From the NCBI GenBank assembly GCA_948099385.1, contig CANUEZ040000199.1:692001-756000 (forward strand): a stretch of DNA of 64,000 nt. Direction: 5' to 3'. The notes beneath the pieces are model-generated. The model ran no database searches. It saw nothing but the letters and a program-made list of their open reading frames with translations, and was not told the origin of the DNA. The position numbers and the translations under genes are program-made. The DNA comes from Fasciola hepatica. Its lineage: Eukaryota; Platyhelminthes; Trematoda; Plagiorchiida; Fasciolidae. Below, one piece after another: positions 23,875 through 34,650 of the stretch; the first letter of the stretch is position 1; each line of letters opens with the position of its first letter.

Positions 23875-24351
23875 ATGGTGTTGAATGGGTCACAGCGCTG
23901 TATCGTGCTAGGAGACATTACCCACCCAGGAATAATTTGGGACGATGAATGTGCCCCTGGGGGAACCACCGGAAACGCTCTGGTGATTTGGCTTCACAAC
24001 CACGCACTCGCACAACATGTGAGAGAAGAAACGCGCTTTCGCGACGCACGACGTTCATCTGCATTTGATATTCTTGTGACCAGGTATCGATCTGACGTCA
24101 CCTCTTTGGTGATAAAGGAGCCATTGGGGAAGAGCGATCATGGAGTCCTCTGTGCGACGTTCACTGTAAGGCACAACAAACCAGGATCTAGGTTGGTCCG
24201 GAACTACGCTGAAGTGGATTATGATCAATTGAGAGTAAGTACGCGAAACGTATGTGGGCACCCGGAAGTTCCGGAACCATCTGTGGAGGAAAAATTGGGG
24301 ACTAATAAACTTGAAAGACGAGTTTGCCCCGGTAACACTGAAAAGAAATAG
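23875..24351 (+). pseudogene. CR1-like AP endonuclease, C-terminal half (right arm)
   Basis: Identical in sequence to the left-arm frame 15,088-14,612: 'IVLGDITHPGIIW' near the start and 'KSDHGVL' near the middle. Known CR1-type endonucleases use these to place the catalytic Asp/Asn and His. The upstream part with the catalytic Glu ('TETW') is missing in frame. Confidence 0.75.
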
Positions 24352-25250
24352 GAGCCAGCCGCCTTGCTGTGAGCCCAGGATTGCGAGAGCATTAACTGTT
24401 CATAGAAGGCTATGGGCCCACTAAAAACTTCATAGCACGCACTACGCACGGGCCGCTTATAAGACAGCCAGGAACAGGGCATCAGCCCTTCAACGGGAAG
24501 CACAGTACAAGTATGAGAAGAAACTAGCTCACAATGTGAGAGCAGACCCAAAGATGCGCTTTGCTCACGTGCAGTCCAACAAAATGATGCGAGAGCGTAA
24601 GCACCTTGGAGATGTCCAACGGAAGCCATGTCCCCGATGATAAAGACAAGGGAGGAAAACTAATTGCGCTCTTGAAGAGCGTGTATCGTCAAGACCATAT
24701 GCTCAGTGTGGCGGGATCAGATACAGAGAGTGCACCAGTGCTTCTGGGGCCTACTGTAAGTGAGGGAAAGGCGCGCCGTGAACTCAAATCTTTGTGAAAG
24801 CACAAGGCAGCCGGACCGGCTACAACCCAACTGACGATTGTTTAGCCTCCTTCCGATACCTTTTCAAAGGCTACTACCTAGCTGCACGGTGCGTCCCTAA
24901 GAGAAGGTAAGGTGCTAGAGATTTGGCGCAGGGTCATTTCCGTAGCGATTGCAAATCAATTCTCGCAAATCGAGCAATGTGGAGCCAATTCAAACGAATC
25001 CCAAAACCAGAGCGAGATTGCTTCGTAGTTCCTGCGGTGCTAAATTGAACTTCACAAAAAGATACGAGTATATACAAACCTCAAGTATGCGGCCAAACAG
25101 ACTCCACAGTAAAACCCAAAGGTTCAAAGCCCCGTGGCCCAAGCACGACAGTCAGGAACAGTTCAAGGCCAAATCCACATGTCTCACATGGACAAAAACA
25201 TGTTGAAGTAAGCTGTATGGACGAGCTTTTCGAAGTAATGTGAAATAAAG
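24352..25250 (+). pseudogene. CR1-like endonuclease-to-RT linker (right arm)
   Basis: Frames 24,606-24,797 and 24,949-25,206 mirror the left arm. 24,800-24,830 reads 'KAAGPATTQ', reminiscent of the 'GPDG' stretch before RT motif 1. About 25,000-25,090 is loosely similar to 9,890-10,040. RT motif 1 ('NYRP') is absent here. Confidence 0.4.
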
Positions 25251-25259
25251 TCAAATTCA

Positions 25260-25697
25260 CAAAGCACGTAGAAAATGGATACTTAAGTAAAGTTCGCCTT
25301 TCTCAGTATTTATTGTCCAATAGTCCAATACATGGAAGTCAACGTGGCTTTCTCAAATCCTCTCTTGGAACACGTCAGCTGATATTTTCGAACCTAGTCA
25401 CTGAAGCAGCATAGGAGTAGGAAGTACCCGCGCGTCATCCTGGGTACGGCTAAGGGATTTGACCGTGCCTCTCACTTGTGGCTCTTGACCAAACTGAGAG
25501 CCCATGGACATAAATCCCCCGTTTTCAACTAGTTTTTCTTCAAAATTTCTTACCGCAGTCATGTTGTGTCGATTGATTACCACTTCTCACGACCCTTCCC
25601 CGTCACCAGCGGCGCCATTCAAGGGGCACACAAGGACCAATTATATTTGACATATACATCAATGATGTCTTATCTGCAATGCACAACGGTATTCCCT
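25260..25697 (+). pseudogene. CR1-like reverse transcriptase fingers/palm (right arm, truncated)
   Basis: Frames give 'YLLSNSPIHGSQRGFLKSSL' (QHGFR motif), 'VILGTAKGFDRASHLWLLTK' (around the first catalytic Asp) and 'PFPVTSGAIQG' followed by 'YINDV'-like residues at about 25,650. The next motif, FADD, is lost at the junction with gypsy sequence at 25,697. Confidence 0.65.
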
Positions 25698-26183
25698 TCT
25701 TTTTGTCGACGGCTCTCAAAAGCCTCCACAGATTTTGCGTCAAATGCGTCAATGGTCTCGGAGCACACGCATTGGGCAGAGGGTGCGGCTTCAGCTTCAG
25801 CTGCAGCGGTTACTCAACAAGCTCGCCGGCATTAAGTGCTGCTCATAGATTTCGCTCCCATCGATAAGTTGTCCGCTGCGGCTGGCTGCCTCAGGGAAGT
25901 CTTCACTCAGACTCCTAATCAGCATGGCAACCCATCCACAATACCACAAAATTCGACTTACCTGATCCTGCTGCATATTAAATTGTCCTTCGCGCAGAGG
26001 TTAGCTGTACGCATCTACTCCATCGGCCTTCTTTCCCGTCTCAAGCCCGACAACGTCGTCAACTGAAGTCACTCTCCTAACAGGTAGCCGAAAAGCGACA
26101 TGCTGGGATGATGCTGTTATCATGGGCGGTACCGTGAACACCCACAGAAGTGCACTTCACCGTTCGCTTTTCTCAAGTAGAGG

Positions 26184-26190
26184 GGGAAAC
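26184..26190 (+). promoter_or_regulatory. Relict -1 frameshift heptamer GGGAAAC
   Basis: In the aligned gag-pol overlap of the decayed copy the string GGGAAAC sits at the same place as in the intact element (38,214-38,220, -), although flanking bases have diverged. The downstream stem of the intact copy is not preserved. Confidence 0.6.
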
Positions 26191-26219
26191 TTCTCAGCAG
26201 ACGAGTAAGTACTGCGGAG

Positions 26220-29200
26220 CTAGCTGGCAATTTGGTACCCTGCCTTCCTCTTTTTATTAGGAATATTATTCGGATGGCCATTTTTTATTGACACTAGGGC
26301 CCAGATTAGGATCATTTTACCCATTTCAACTGGCAGTGACCACATCAAAGACCAGGGCTTCAAACTCACGAAGGATCTTGCATTCGCAAGCACGGAACCA
26401 AGTCCCTCATGCTAGAACTCTGTTTGCAGCACCTCTTACAGTGGTCGTCTTTTATTGCTGACATCCACCAACCAATCATAGGATTATATTTTTTGCACTA
26501 TTTTGCCTAACATTACACCCTGGCGCCTGCAAGTTGACGGACCATGGGACTCACCTTACTGTCACCGGATCACTGTGGGTAGCTAACGCTATCCATCCTG
26601 CACCTGTGCCACCTAAAGCCAAAAAAGGCTTCATCAGTGTTTTGACCGAATAACCATCGCTCACTTAGCCGATGAGCCACAAATATGGGGCGCATTTTGA
26701 TGTCAGGCATCAAACATATACCACGGGTCCCCCTGTATTTTCCCGCGAAGATGGCTGCCTCCAGAAAAATCAGCACACTGATTTCAAAATACTCTCGAGC
26801 TCGAGATTTTTCTCTCTAACATTCTGTGAACACCTCCGCCATGAGTGGTACCATGTGAGTCTACGAAGGACTAACATTCACGTTGCCATCATCGTATTCT
26901 CAATAATGTGGCCACCCCAGGCCGTCAGCCTGTTCCACACATTCACGATACCACTTCCAATCTGGGTGGATGTAGTATCTTCAGTAGAATTTACCTGGCG
27001 AGGGCTTGTCATCAAACTCCCGTCGTTCAAGGGGATGCACCGAAAACGGCGGTCACTACAACCGTTGTACCGTTCGGGTGCTTTCACATGCTCTTCAGTC
27101 CGCGCAATGTACCACAAACATTCCAGCGATGCTCGGATGATGGTGGTGGCGGCTAACACTTCATTCACCCAAATATCGACAACACTCTCGTGGCGTGTTC
27201 GACTGTTGGAGAATGCGGGCCACATCTTTGACAGATCTTCCAAAGACTCTTCAATCACGGCATTTTCATCAACATTTTAACGACCGCACCAAGTAAGCCA
27301 TCACTACACTTTCTCGGTCAAGTCATCGACACCAATGGAATTCGTCCAGCGACGACGAGGTCACCCGTGATGCCAAATTTATACTTCCAACAATGTACAA
27401 AAACAGCAAAGGTTTCGATGACTGTCAGTTATTATCTTCTTCTCAACCTAAATTTTGCCTCGACCATGTAACCACCCACGGACCTGCCGCAATGGCAGTA
27501 AAGCTGGCTTTTCAGGGCGGATCAGGCAGGGACTCCGTCGGCAAGCCTTAACATGTCTTGATCTCTCCCGTTCTACATAAAAAACCCAGGTCATTTTGCT
27601 CGGGCCACTATTTCCGTCGACGCAACAGATGTTGCCATCGGGTGCTCAGCGCAGTAAGCAATAAGTGGTATGTAGGAGCTTCTGACATCCTTTTCTTGTC
27701 GCTTATCTCCAGCGGAACCCAAACACAGTGCTTTTGGTAGCGTTGTGCTCGCCATTTTCGTCGCAACACGGCGTTTCCACCATTCTATTGAAGAACCGGA
27801 GTCCATCACCTTGACAGACTACTAATCACTGATGTACGAATTCCACAACGTTTCTTGCAGGCACCCTCCACGAGAGATTCGACAGATGGATTCTATCTCC
27901 CAGCTCTGCACAAACCTTTGACTTATCTGTGCTTCGGTGAACGTAACTGCCGAGTTCCTGTCTTGCATGCGTGAGGTCACATTGCCTGTCAACTCTTGCA
28001 TCAATTTGAAAGGCTTGGCAAGCGCTCAAGTGGAATTTTATTGTCGACAATCGGTCAGGGATACCAGCGTATGTGCAAGGGCTCTACCACCCACATCGTC
28101 AGACGGCACGATCCTTAGCGAATCAAAGGTTAGATGACCCTAGGCCCAATGTTCCAATCACATCTCGGAGTTGAGTTTTATGGTATACTTCGTGGTCTTC
28201 CCAACCCCGACAGCAAGGACATACACAAACTCGCTAGTGCTCGTTTCTTCTGGCCCAACGTGGACCACATTGTTCGCTAATGGGCATTTGGATGATTTTT
28301 GTGCCAAAGTGCCACGTTCCACCGTCGCATCACCAGTCCCATCGACCCATTCAAAATATCAGACGTCCGCTTTGCTCGGGTTCATATTGACATTGTTGAA
28401 CTTTTGCCACCACCAGGAGGAATCGGTTATCTTCTCACCAGCTTCGATCGCTCCACTCGTTGACTTGAGGTTGTAACCACATCTGACGTGTCCAGTGGGA
28501 CTTTTGTTCGTGTGTTCAAGAAAGAGCTGGATATCTCCTTCAGGATGTCTTTAGAGAGCCACCACTAACTGGGGGCATAACTCAAATCGGCACCGTTCTC
28601 CAACTCCCTCCGAATGACGGGAAGCGGGAAATTCGCAAGGCAGCATAAAATCGCCCGGTAAACAGGCTGGTCGAAAACTTTAACTTACATTTTGAATCGC
28701 TCCTGAGTGCACAAAACAACCCACAATGGACGGATACCTTGCCGCTCACACCGCTGGGTAGCCAGAACACCTTGAAAAGTGGCGTTCTTTTTATGCCCGC
28801 ACCAGTGGCTTATGGAACCATGTCATGCCCACACGGAGAATTCGTCATTCCCGAAGTCCATGGGCCTTTCATGAAAATTGGAGACCACATCAATCGCCTC
28901 ATTATTTACCCGGGTAACAGAGCGAGCATTCCAGTTCGACAGTGCTCTTAGAGGGCTTTTAACTCACCTAAGATGGAACCGAGCACATGAGTGTTTCTAC
29001 TTGCGCCAGGTCTTTGACCGTTGACTACAGCTTATTCCGGCCCCCAAATAGTTATTCGTCGTTTAGGTACAACCTTCGTCTTCGAAACGCATGGCCTCTT
29101 AAAGATCTTCAGTACCGGCCGACTGACACCGGCTTTCAGAAAGCCTATTACCCAGACCGTGCCAACTACGGCCGAGCACCACCCTGCGACCGAAAACGAC

Positions 29201-29450
29201 CTCCTTACTCTGGGTCTAATAAGCAGGAGTCACAGGTCAGTCCCCCTTTGCAGTACACTGGGTCTAATGGGCACATGCTTTTTCCTGCTCGTTATGTTGG
29301 TTATGTTCTTCTGCATGTTTTATGCCTTACACCACCAAGTTGTTTTTGGCATTCTCTTCCAGGAGAATCTGTTGAAGTATCCCTGTGAGAACATGTATAG
29401 TATATCTGACAAAGGTTTGTCAGCATTTCAACGCCGTTTTTGTTGAACGT
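26220..29450 (+). pseudogene. Gypsy pol remnant (protease, RT, RNase H, integrase)
   Basis: Pieces in order on +: 'FFIDTRAQI' (protease DTG changed to DTR) at about 26,282; 'TTGPPVFSRED' at 26,715; 'QPVPHIHDTTSNLGGCSIFS' and 'RIYLARACHQTP' at 26,925-27,020 (first RT Asp changed to Tyr); 'APSTREIRQMDSISQLC' at about 27,860; integrase zinc-finger-like region near 28,170-28,300; 'FARVHIDIVELLPPPGG' at about 28,370 (first integrase Asp kept); 'TAYSGPQIVIRRLGTTFVFE' at 29,025; and the basic C-terminus near 29,230-29,330. All match the intact Pol order. Confidence 0.8.
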
Positions 29451-29880
29451 TTAGCGTCCACTTGCCCTATAACTAAGTTTAGCGCTTCCTTGTTCCGTTT
29501 TAGGCATTTTCAGATAGGGAGCAGGGCTGAAATGCCTAATAAATTCATCCGTGGATGAACCTTAACGGTCGTTTCTACAAGGTGTTCCAAAAGACATCTT
29601 GGGGGTTGGGAGCTCAAACATTTTCCACAGGAAGACAGCTAGTGGGCAACTTGGCTAAACCCACTGCACTCTCTCAGGTAGAAAACTTCTATCGGCCGTC
29701 CTTCTGAAGGAGAATGATGAACTCGCCAATCGCAGACACAAAAATCATAATCTTTGAATCACTTCTTCAAGCGAATGAGTCTTGTGGCACTTCAAACTCA
29801 GATGCTCCCAAAAAGATCATCTAGATTCAGCATTAGGTAATCATTGACCAGTAGCATTTGCAACCTCACCGCGTCAAAGA
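29451..29880. other. No gene recognised
   Basis: Sequence after the gypsy pol end. No LTR end or polypurine tract could be identified. It may be 3' UTR of the decayed gypsy copy. Confidence 0.3.
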
Positions 29881-30245
29881 CCAACAGATCACCTGGTTTC
29901 AGAAGTGGCCCGGAATCAGGAGCAAATCATCCACCAGCAAAATTAGGTCAAAGAGTTTCTTCACGGAATGCCGGGTTTGGATGGGTGACTTTCGTTGGCC
30001 ACGCTGTTACACACGTCAAGGATTGAATAACGCGAATTGGTTACTTCACACACATTCATACCATTAGTTGCACTCGCCTCGAGTAGGGAACTGACTGTTT
30101 GAGTGGTGTTTGTTTAAGCGAACCTGAGGGATTCCGGCCGTGCCTAGCAGCCGAGAATCTTTCCACTCGTTCAGGGATCGTAGAGCATCACTGACTCAGT
30201 GGTTCGACGCTAGCCAGCCTGCCTCCACAGATCTGTCTGTTCAAT
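29881..30245 (+). repeat. Dispersed repeat, inverted copy of 63,637-64,000
   Basis: About 360 bp that reappear in reverse complement at the window's right end, with only scattered single-base differences over the inner 300 bp and more near 30,180-30,245. Non-coding as far as can be seen. The repeat continues beyond the window, so its full length is unknown. Confidence 0.85.
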
Positions 30246-30452
30246 CTGACCAAAGAGAGGCCTCCTCAAACTCTTCAAGTCTTTTTCCTTGTTGACTTAG
30301 TTCGTGAGCCTAAAGCTGTGACAGGAATGCGTAAGAAGTCGCGAATTATGCAGTATCAATCCACCCATGTCTATTTGCAACACCTATCCGTCCATACGTG
30401 ATTTCACGTCGCGCCACAACTTTACGTTTTCTGCATAACTAAATCTGGGTGG

Positions 30453-30758
30453 CTAGAAGACTGATGGCAAGTGGATGGTGCGGGCCAGAAACGGAGCCGG
30501 TCTAAGAAGCGAGTTCTTATGGACCCTACCGCTTGCAGCATACCAGCCTGACTTCGACTGAGTAGATCTAACTGGAGACGTGCTCCCTTCCCGAAAATCT
30601 GCAATCCAGCCTGGCGTAGGGCCTATTATGCCAAACTCTCTGATTCGTATCAACAACCTTTCGAGGGACACCTTGTCAGAGACCCTGCTGAAATCGACGA
30701 AGACTATTTGCGTATTGTAGCTGCTCTCCATGGCCTCTGCCCACGGTTCTTGTGCCAA
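30453..30758 (-). pseudogene. CR1-like reverse transcriptase palm remnant (family B)
   Basis: The 101-codon - frame has 'TQIVFVDFSRVSDKVSLERL' (first catalytic region; family 'DFSKAFDKV', so AFD has become VSD but the leading Asp is kept), 'LIRIREFGIIGPTPGWIADF' and 'SKSGWYAASGRVHKNSLLRP', the last being the shifted 'VPQGSVLGP' motif. The FADD motif is not reached. Confidence 0.7.
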
Positions 30759-31414
30759 GAGCGAGTATGAGATACACGACCTCTATGGAAGGAAGCCGTA
30801 CTGAGCCGGGAACAGATATATGCGTAACTCAAGGTGCCCCCAGATTTGCACCGATACTAGCCTTCCCATGGATTTCCCTAAAATGCATGTCAGATTCATA
30901 GGGGGTCAGTTATTGGGTACCCTCCGCGAACCCCCTTTGTACACTGGACAGATATTTGCGGTCTTCCACTCGCTAGGTTAAGTTCTCTTGCGCAGCTGCA
31001 GGTTAAAATGGTCGGCCAAAGTTGATGTGAGTTCGATGACTGGAGCAGGCAACACTGCCAGATGAATGCCGTCTAGTCCGGGCCAAAGAGGCAGTTTTAG
31101 TCCCTTTGGTTATCCGGTGACCTCATCTGAAATGAACAACCACAGCATAAGTGTGGTAATCAAGCGACAGTGACGGCGATGGGCCAGATTCCTTCGCGTA
31201 AACACATGGGTAAATAAGCTGGAAGACCTCTGGTTCCCAAAAGTCCGTCATGACAAGGGTTGCCCGATCGACTCACGGTGTAATGACCATGTTACCACAG
31301 GTTTCACGTATCGAATATCCATGAATCCTTCTGGACAGTAAACGGGTCTTTAGCAATCACGGTTTAAAAACTTTGTTCTCTCTTTTCATGGATGAATCCA
31401 TATTTTGGATTGCT

Positions 31415-31870
31415 TTACGCCGCTCGTACTTGTCTCCGATATCCTGACGTCGTTGCAACGATCCATTCCTGCAGGGGAAAGATCTTCGCGGCACAGGATG
31501 AAACTACGAAGGACCCTTGCCATTCCCTTGCGAAAGAATGGGAGGGGCAAACGTAAGTACCGGTCCAATGATATCCTTCATTATTGCGGACCAAGAAGGA
31601 TGAACACTGAACGGTGCTGCAGCGGTCCATGCTGCTGATCATGCTGCTGCTCGCCCTCCATCGAAGTTCATGCGCCATATTTTTCGCCCCGCGTGGGGTT
31701 CCCCAAAGTAAGGTACATCGCGCCCCAATGGACTGCAAGGAAGGAGTGGTCACTGAAACCGATTGACGAAGATACTCATCACCTTAACTTTGGATTCTTC
31801 GGGAGTTATGAGATCCAGGATGGATGATTGAGGACACTAAAACCGTGTCGACTCGTAAGTTCCGAAAGAG
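31415..31870 (-). pseudogene. CR1-like endonuclease-to-RT linker (family B)
   Basis: Open - frame 31,753-31,415 (112 codons) between the endonuclease and RT parts of the same remnant. No own domain was recognised; assignment is by position only. Confidence 0.35.
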
Positions 31871-31872
31871 AA

Positions 31873-32504
31873 TCAAGTACTGAGGGTCCCTGTGGAAAGC
31901 CCGCCTGAATGACTCTGCGGGAGGACAGCAGCAGCCCTAGTCCCGATCGATATTTGGCATACTGAAATCCTCGAGGATATGGCAGTGCCCATCATGGCCC
32001 CACCGCCGGAGTTTGACGAAAATAACCTTGAAGTGTACGCCCGGCGACCGGTACACGTTTCCCACTGTTTCATAGCTGCTAGGTGTTGATTGGATTCTGC
32101 GCCAAACGTTTTCCCAGAACCCCTCATGATCAGCAGAACTGCGCGGCTGGTGAGCAGATATGTCCAACGGAATATAAAGGACAAGGCCGCCACTTTATCT
32201 AGCCCCTCTTCCATTTACCCGAAAGGGTGAATACCCTGGTAGTGACCCATCAGAATCAAGGAATTCAGGGTGCAGCACATTTTGGGTACGGAAAACTGAG
32301 GGGGATTTTGTGCACTAAGAGAGTCGATCTCATATCGTCTTTTATTAGGCCGCCAACTTTGGGCAGCATTATGGTCACGTGCCCAAAGATATTCCATGTC
32401 GGTGAACTAATAACTCTTGAAACGCAGTCAACTTTTAACTGGACCTTTTGGCATACAGGTGATGTCTGTATAACCACGGTCCTGCAATGCAGGCGCAGCC
32501 TCAA
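31873..32504 (-). pseudogene. CR1-like AP endonuclease remnant (family B)
   Basis: The - frame 32,167-31,937 contains 'HILEDFSMPNIDRD', matching 'HILGDFNxPxIDW' of CR1-type endonucleases with GDFN changed to EDFS. The preceding frame 32,504-32,265 gives the N-terminal barrel strands. It is split over three frames. Confidence 0.6.
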
Positions 32505-32540
32505 CTTATGGACCCTGAAATCTCAGGTAACGAGGCCAGC

Positions 32541-32780
32541 TTAACTCCTCTTCGACGGTTTTGTGGCTTCCCGATAGCCAACTTTCTGCTGTTGCCGCTG
32601 CCCTGAGGAGGGGTCAAGTGGAATAGGCACCCATTCTCCTTTCATCCAGTGTGCACCATTAAGAACGGCACGGTCTGCGTTATCGGTGCTGAAGACTACC
32701 TTGAAGGGTCGCGGGTAATCGTCCGGCGCCGGCTGCTTTCCAGAACGAAAGCCGGCAGTTAATTGAAAGCTGTTAAACAC
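32541..32780 (-). pseudogene. CR1-like ORF1 C-terminal fragment (family B)
   Basis: A 79-codon - frame with 'RPFKVVFSTDNADRAVLNG' and 'PLDPSSGQRQQQK'. It resembles the C-terminal RNA-binding part of CR1-type ORF1 proteins, which have a basic beta-strand segment followed by a 'DLSPEDR'-like motif. It lies directly upstream of the endonuclease remnant, in keeping with that order. Confidence 0.45.
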
Positions 32781-33319
32781 CGCTTTTTCTCTATTCGTGG
32801 AAGCCCATGGTAATCAAGATCACGGTAGTGTAAGATCATAGTCCATTCTGCCCTGAGACTCAGCGACGAAAGCTTCCAGCAGGATGAACAGCAAAGTACA
32901 CTGCTCCCTATCTCGGAATGTTCTTCGTTTACAAGAGAGCCCTCTGTTATATGGCCCTCTCAAGTCTTGTGAAGCCGTGTTTACAAGTCTCTACTCGTCG
33001 TTGGCGGCGGGAGAGAGCCACTGAAGGGCTGTAGATTCACAAATTGGTCTATCTCACGCTGCGCTCGCCCTTTCTCGGGCCCGCTGGCCCACTGCGAGAG
33101 AATGTGCGAATTATGACGGTGCTTGTGGGGGTGATAAGACCAATGATGAAGATGATATCGACGCTGCTGTAACTGGTATTGACGATGACGGTGTCGCTGC
33201 TGCTGACGACGACAATGATGACGCCAGACATGCCCCGTTAATCGCCCCGGTTCTCTGGCTCCTTTGACCAGACAATAATTAGTGCTCAATCGATACTGAA
33301 AATGCACTCGGTGCGTTCT

Positions 33320-34002
33320 ATGGAACTCCTGGGAGAATATGATTGCATTTTATTGACTGAACCGTGGTGGTCTGATACAACCCTCCTTGAAGACACAGCT
33401 GTAGTAGGATACATGTCCTTCAGGAACAGTAGAGTAGACCGGCTTTAGGGTGGTGTCTAATCTATGTAAGGGAATGTCTCTTAGCACCTTTGTCTGAGCA
33501 CTTTTTCCAGGCTGCATGGAGGATTCAGTATGGCTCAACATAAAGACCGGGCGTCATAGAATTTTGATTGTTTGTGTTCGTCTTCCTCCTGGCCCTAATA
33601 GATGCGACTTCCTGACTATTATTGAGGCTCAGAATTTAGTCGCAGACCTCCCTAGTGGACCCAGGCTAATAGCCGATGACTTCCTCTCACCGGATAACTG
33701 TCGGTCAGTACTCTTCTCTCCACGAAACATACTCTACTTGGTTACTGCTATCCGCCCTGGGGGATGGGCTCAGCATGTCTTCATCAGCAAGGTTAAACAA
33801 CCCCCTTGACTCCATCTTCATCTCTAGTGTTGCTAGGTTTCCACTCTGGTCCGAGAGAACCTTCCGGGAAGTGTTCACTCCAAGGTTCCCTGTAGATTCT
33901 CTATTTCCGAAAGAATCTACCGAAATCTACCATTACCATTTTGTTTTATCATACCAAATGGGACCAACTACCTCCACCCATAGGCACTCAGAACTGAAAT
34001 GA
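33320..34002 (+). pseudogene. CR1-like endonuclease (family A), disrupted
   Basis: At 33,325 the frame reads 'MELLGEYDCILLTEPWWSDT', with the endonuclease 'TExW' motif holding the catalytic Glu (here TEPW). The frame 33,516-33,809 gives 'RHRILIVCVRLPPGPN', the 'vYRPP' strand, and 'LIADDFLSPD', the 'GDFNxP' motif changed to ADDF. The frame 33,676-34,002 has 'ARLNNPLDSIFISS', the 'TRxxNxLDLIF' motif. Several frames are needed, so it is inactive. Confidence 0.7.
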
Positions 34003-34341
34003 ATTTTTTCCACCTCGCGAATCGCAAACGACAACAGACAAGCTTTATCCCATCCTAAATTGCTGTCACGATATGATGGGACCTAAACATGATTCCGTAA
34101 GAGGTGCAAAACCTAGCAAAATAACCCGAAAGAAGCGGCAAATCACGAAACTACAGCGTGCTTTTCTCAAAACAAGAAATTTCTAGCTGTGCATACAATC
34201 CGTCTACTTATCTTCGCATATGATCTCCAATTCAGAGTGAATCAATAAAAACCAAGAACACAAAGTTTTTCGCAACCATAAAAGAGTAGAGGTTTAGCTG
34301 AATTACTTTAACGTGGGAACACTCAATCCACTTCAGCTATT
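34003..34341 (+). pseudogene. Family A linker, 5' part, up to the gypsy insertion
   Basis: Nucleotide similarity to 48,740-48,960: 'aaccaagaacacaaagtttt' followed by 'tcgcaaccataaaagagt' aligns with 'aaccaggaaacaaaggctct' and 'gcgaaaccaaaatagatc'. This places the insertion point within the endonuclease-to-RT linker. Confidence 0.55.
34337..34341 (+). repeat. Target-site duplication CTATT (left)
   Basis: CTATT directly left of the LTR is repeated at 39,512-39,516 directly right of the other LTR. Five-base duplications are usual for Ty3/gypsy integrases. Confidence 0.8.
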
Positions 34342-34650
34342 TTGGGTCAGACGCACGACTCGTGGACTCAATTCCCGTCCAGCGAATAAAGACGTAGAAC
34401 GACAGCGATTGATGGTTTCTGTACTTGTATTGATTGCCCTGTATGAAGTACAGGAGAAGGGAGGCTGATCTAGCTAATCACCAGAGCTGATGAGCTGGAG
34501 CGCGCCTTGCCGTTTTGACGTAGTGTGACGAAGGTTCTTGTTCTTTTTCACGTGTTCTTATTTTCACCCCGGTGGACTTAAACAAAGCGCGCCTAAGCTC
34601 TAAGCTCGCAATTGTATTTTATTGAATTTGGTGTCTGCGAAGCCGCTACA
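34342..34650 (-). repeat. 3' LTR of the gypsy element
   Basis: 309 bp, matching 39,203-39,511 at all but one position (T here, C there, in 'gacgYag'). On the coding (-) strand it begins TGTAGCGGC and ends CTGACCCAA. It contains AATAAA on - (34,618-34,623), a likely polyadenylation signal. No convincing TATA box was found. Confidence 0.95.

Larger units (their letters stand above)
22001..25697 (+). mobile_element. CR1-like non-LTR retrotransposon, right copy (decayed)
   Basis: On + the order is ORF1 start (22.0 kb), ORF1/inter-ORF region (22.3-23.73 kb), endonuclease C-terminal half (23.88-24.35 kb), linker, reverse transcriptase pieces up to 'VTSGAIQG' (25.6 kb). At 25,697 it switches abruptly to gypsy gag sequence, so the palm FADD motif and everything after it are missing. 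22,489-25,697 is the right arm of the inverted repeat. Inactive. Confidence 0.7.
22489..25697 (+). repeat. Large inverted repeat, right arm
   Basis: Reverse complement of 11,685-16,474 apart from the 1.58-kb insertion in that arm. Outer edge: 'gtattccct' at 25,689-25,697 is the last shared string before the gypsy junction. Inner edge: 'gaagagctattgctc' at 22,489, beyond which the two sides are only moderately alike. The spacer between arms is about 6.0 kb. Confidence 0.9.
25698..29450 (+). mobile_element. Decayed Ty3/gypsy (CsRn1-type) copy, 5'-truncated
   Basis: Related to the intact element at 34.3-39.5 kb but on the opposite strand. It begins abruptly in the C-terminal third of gag, keeps the gag-pol overlap with a GGGAAAC heptamer (26,184-26,190), then protease, RT, RNase H, integrase and the pol C-terminus, all broken by stops and shifts. 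No LTR was recognised after 29,450. Its start abuts the right arm of the inverted repeat. Confidence 0.8.
30420..33000 (-). mobile_element. CR1-like family B element (decayed)
   Basis: On -, ORF1 C-terminal sequence (32,780-32,541), endonuclease (32,504-31,873), linker (31,753-31,415) and RT N-terminal half (to 30,453) follow in the normal order. Frames change repeatedly. The 3' half of the RT and the tail are missing; the 360-bp repeat at 29,881-30,245 lies just beyond. Confidence 0.65.

Noticed and set aside
30186..30246. tRNA-like A and B boxes in the 360-bp repeat
   Set aside because: The B-box-like string is not kept in the copy at 63.64 kb and no cloverleaf can be drawn.
33130..33231. 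Asp/Ala-rich low-complexity coding stretch as a separate gene
   Set aside because: It is a biased GAT/GAC-type repeat without a start codon or flanking domains, directly upstream of a decayed endonuclease.
34480..34540. CTGATGAG in the LTR as a hammerhead ribozyme core
   Set aside because: No matching GAAA segment or flanking stems were found nearby in either copy; a single 8-base match is expected by chance.
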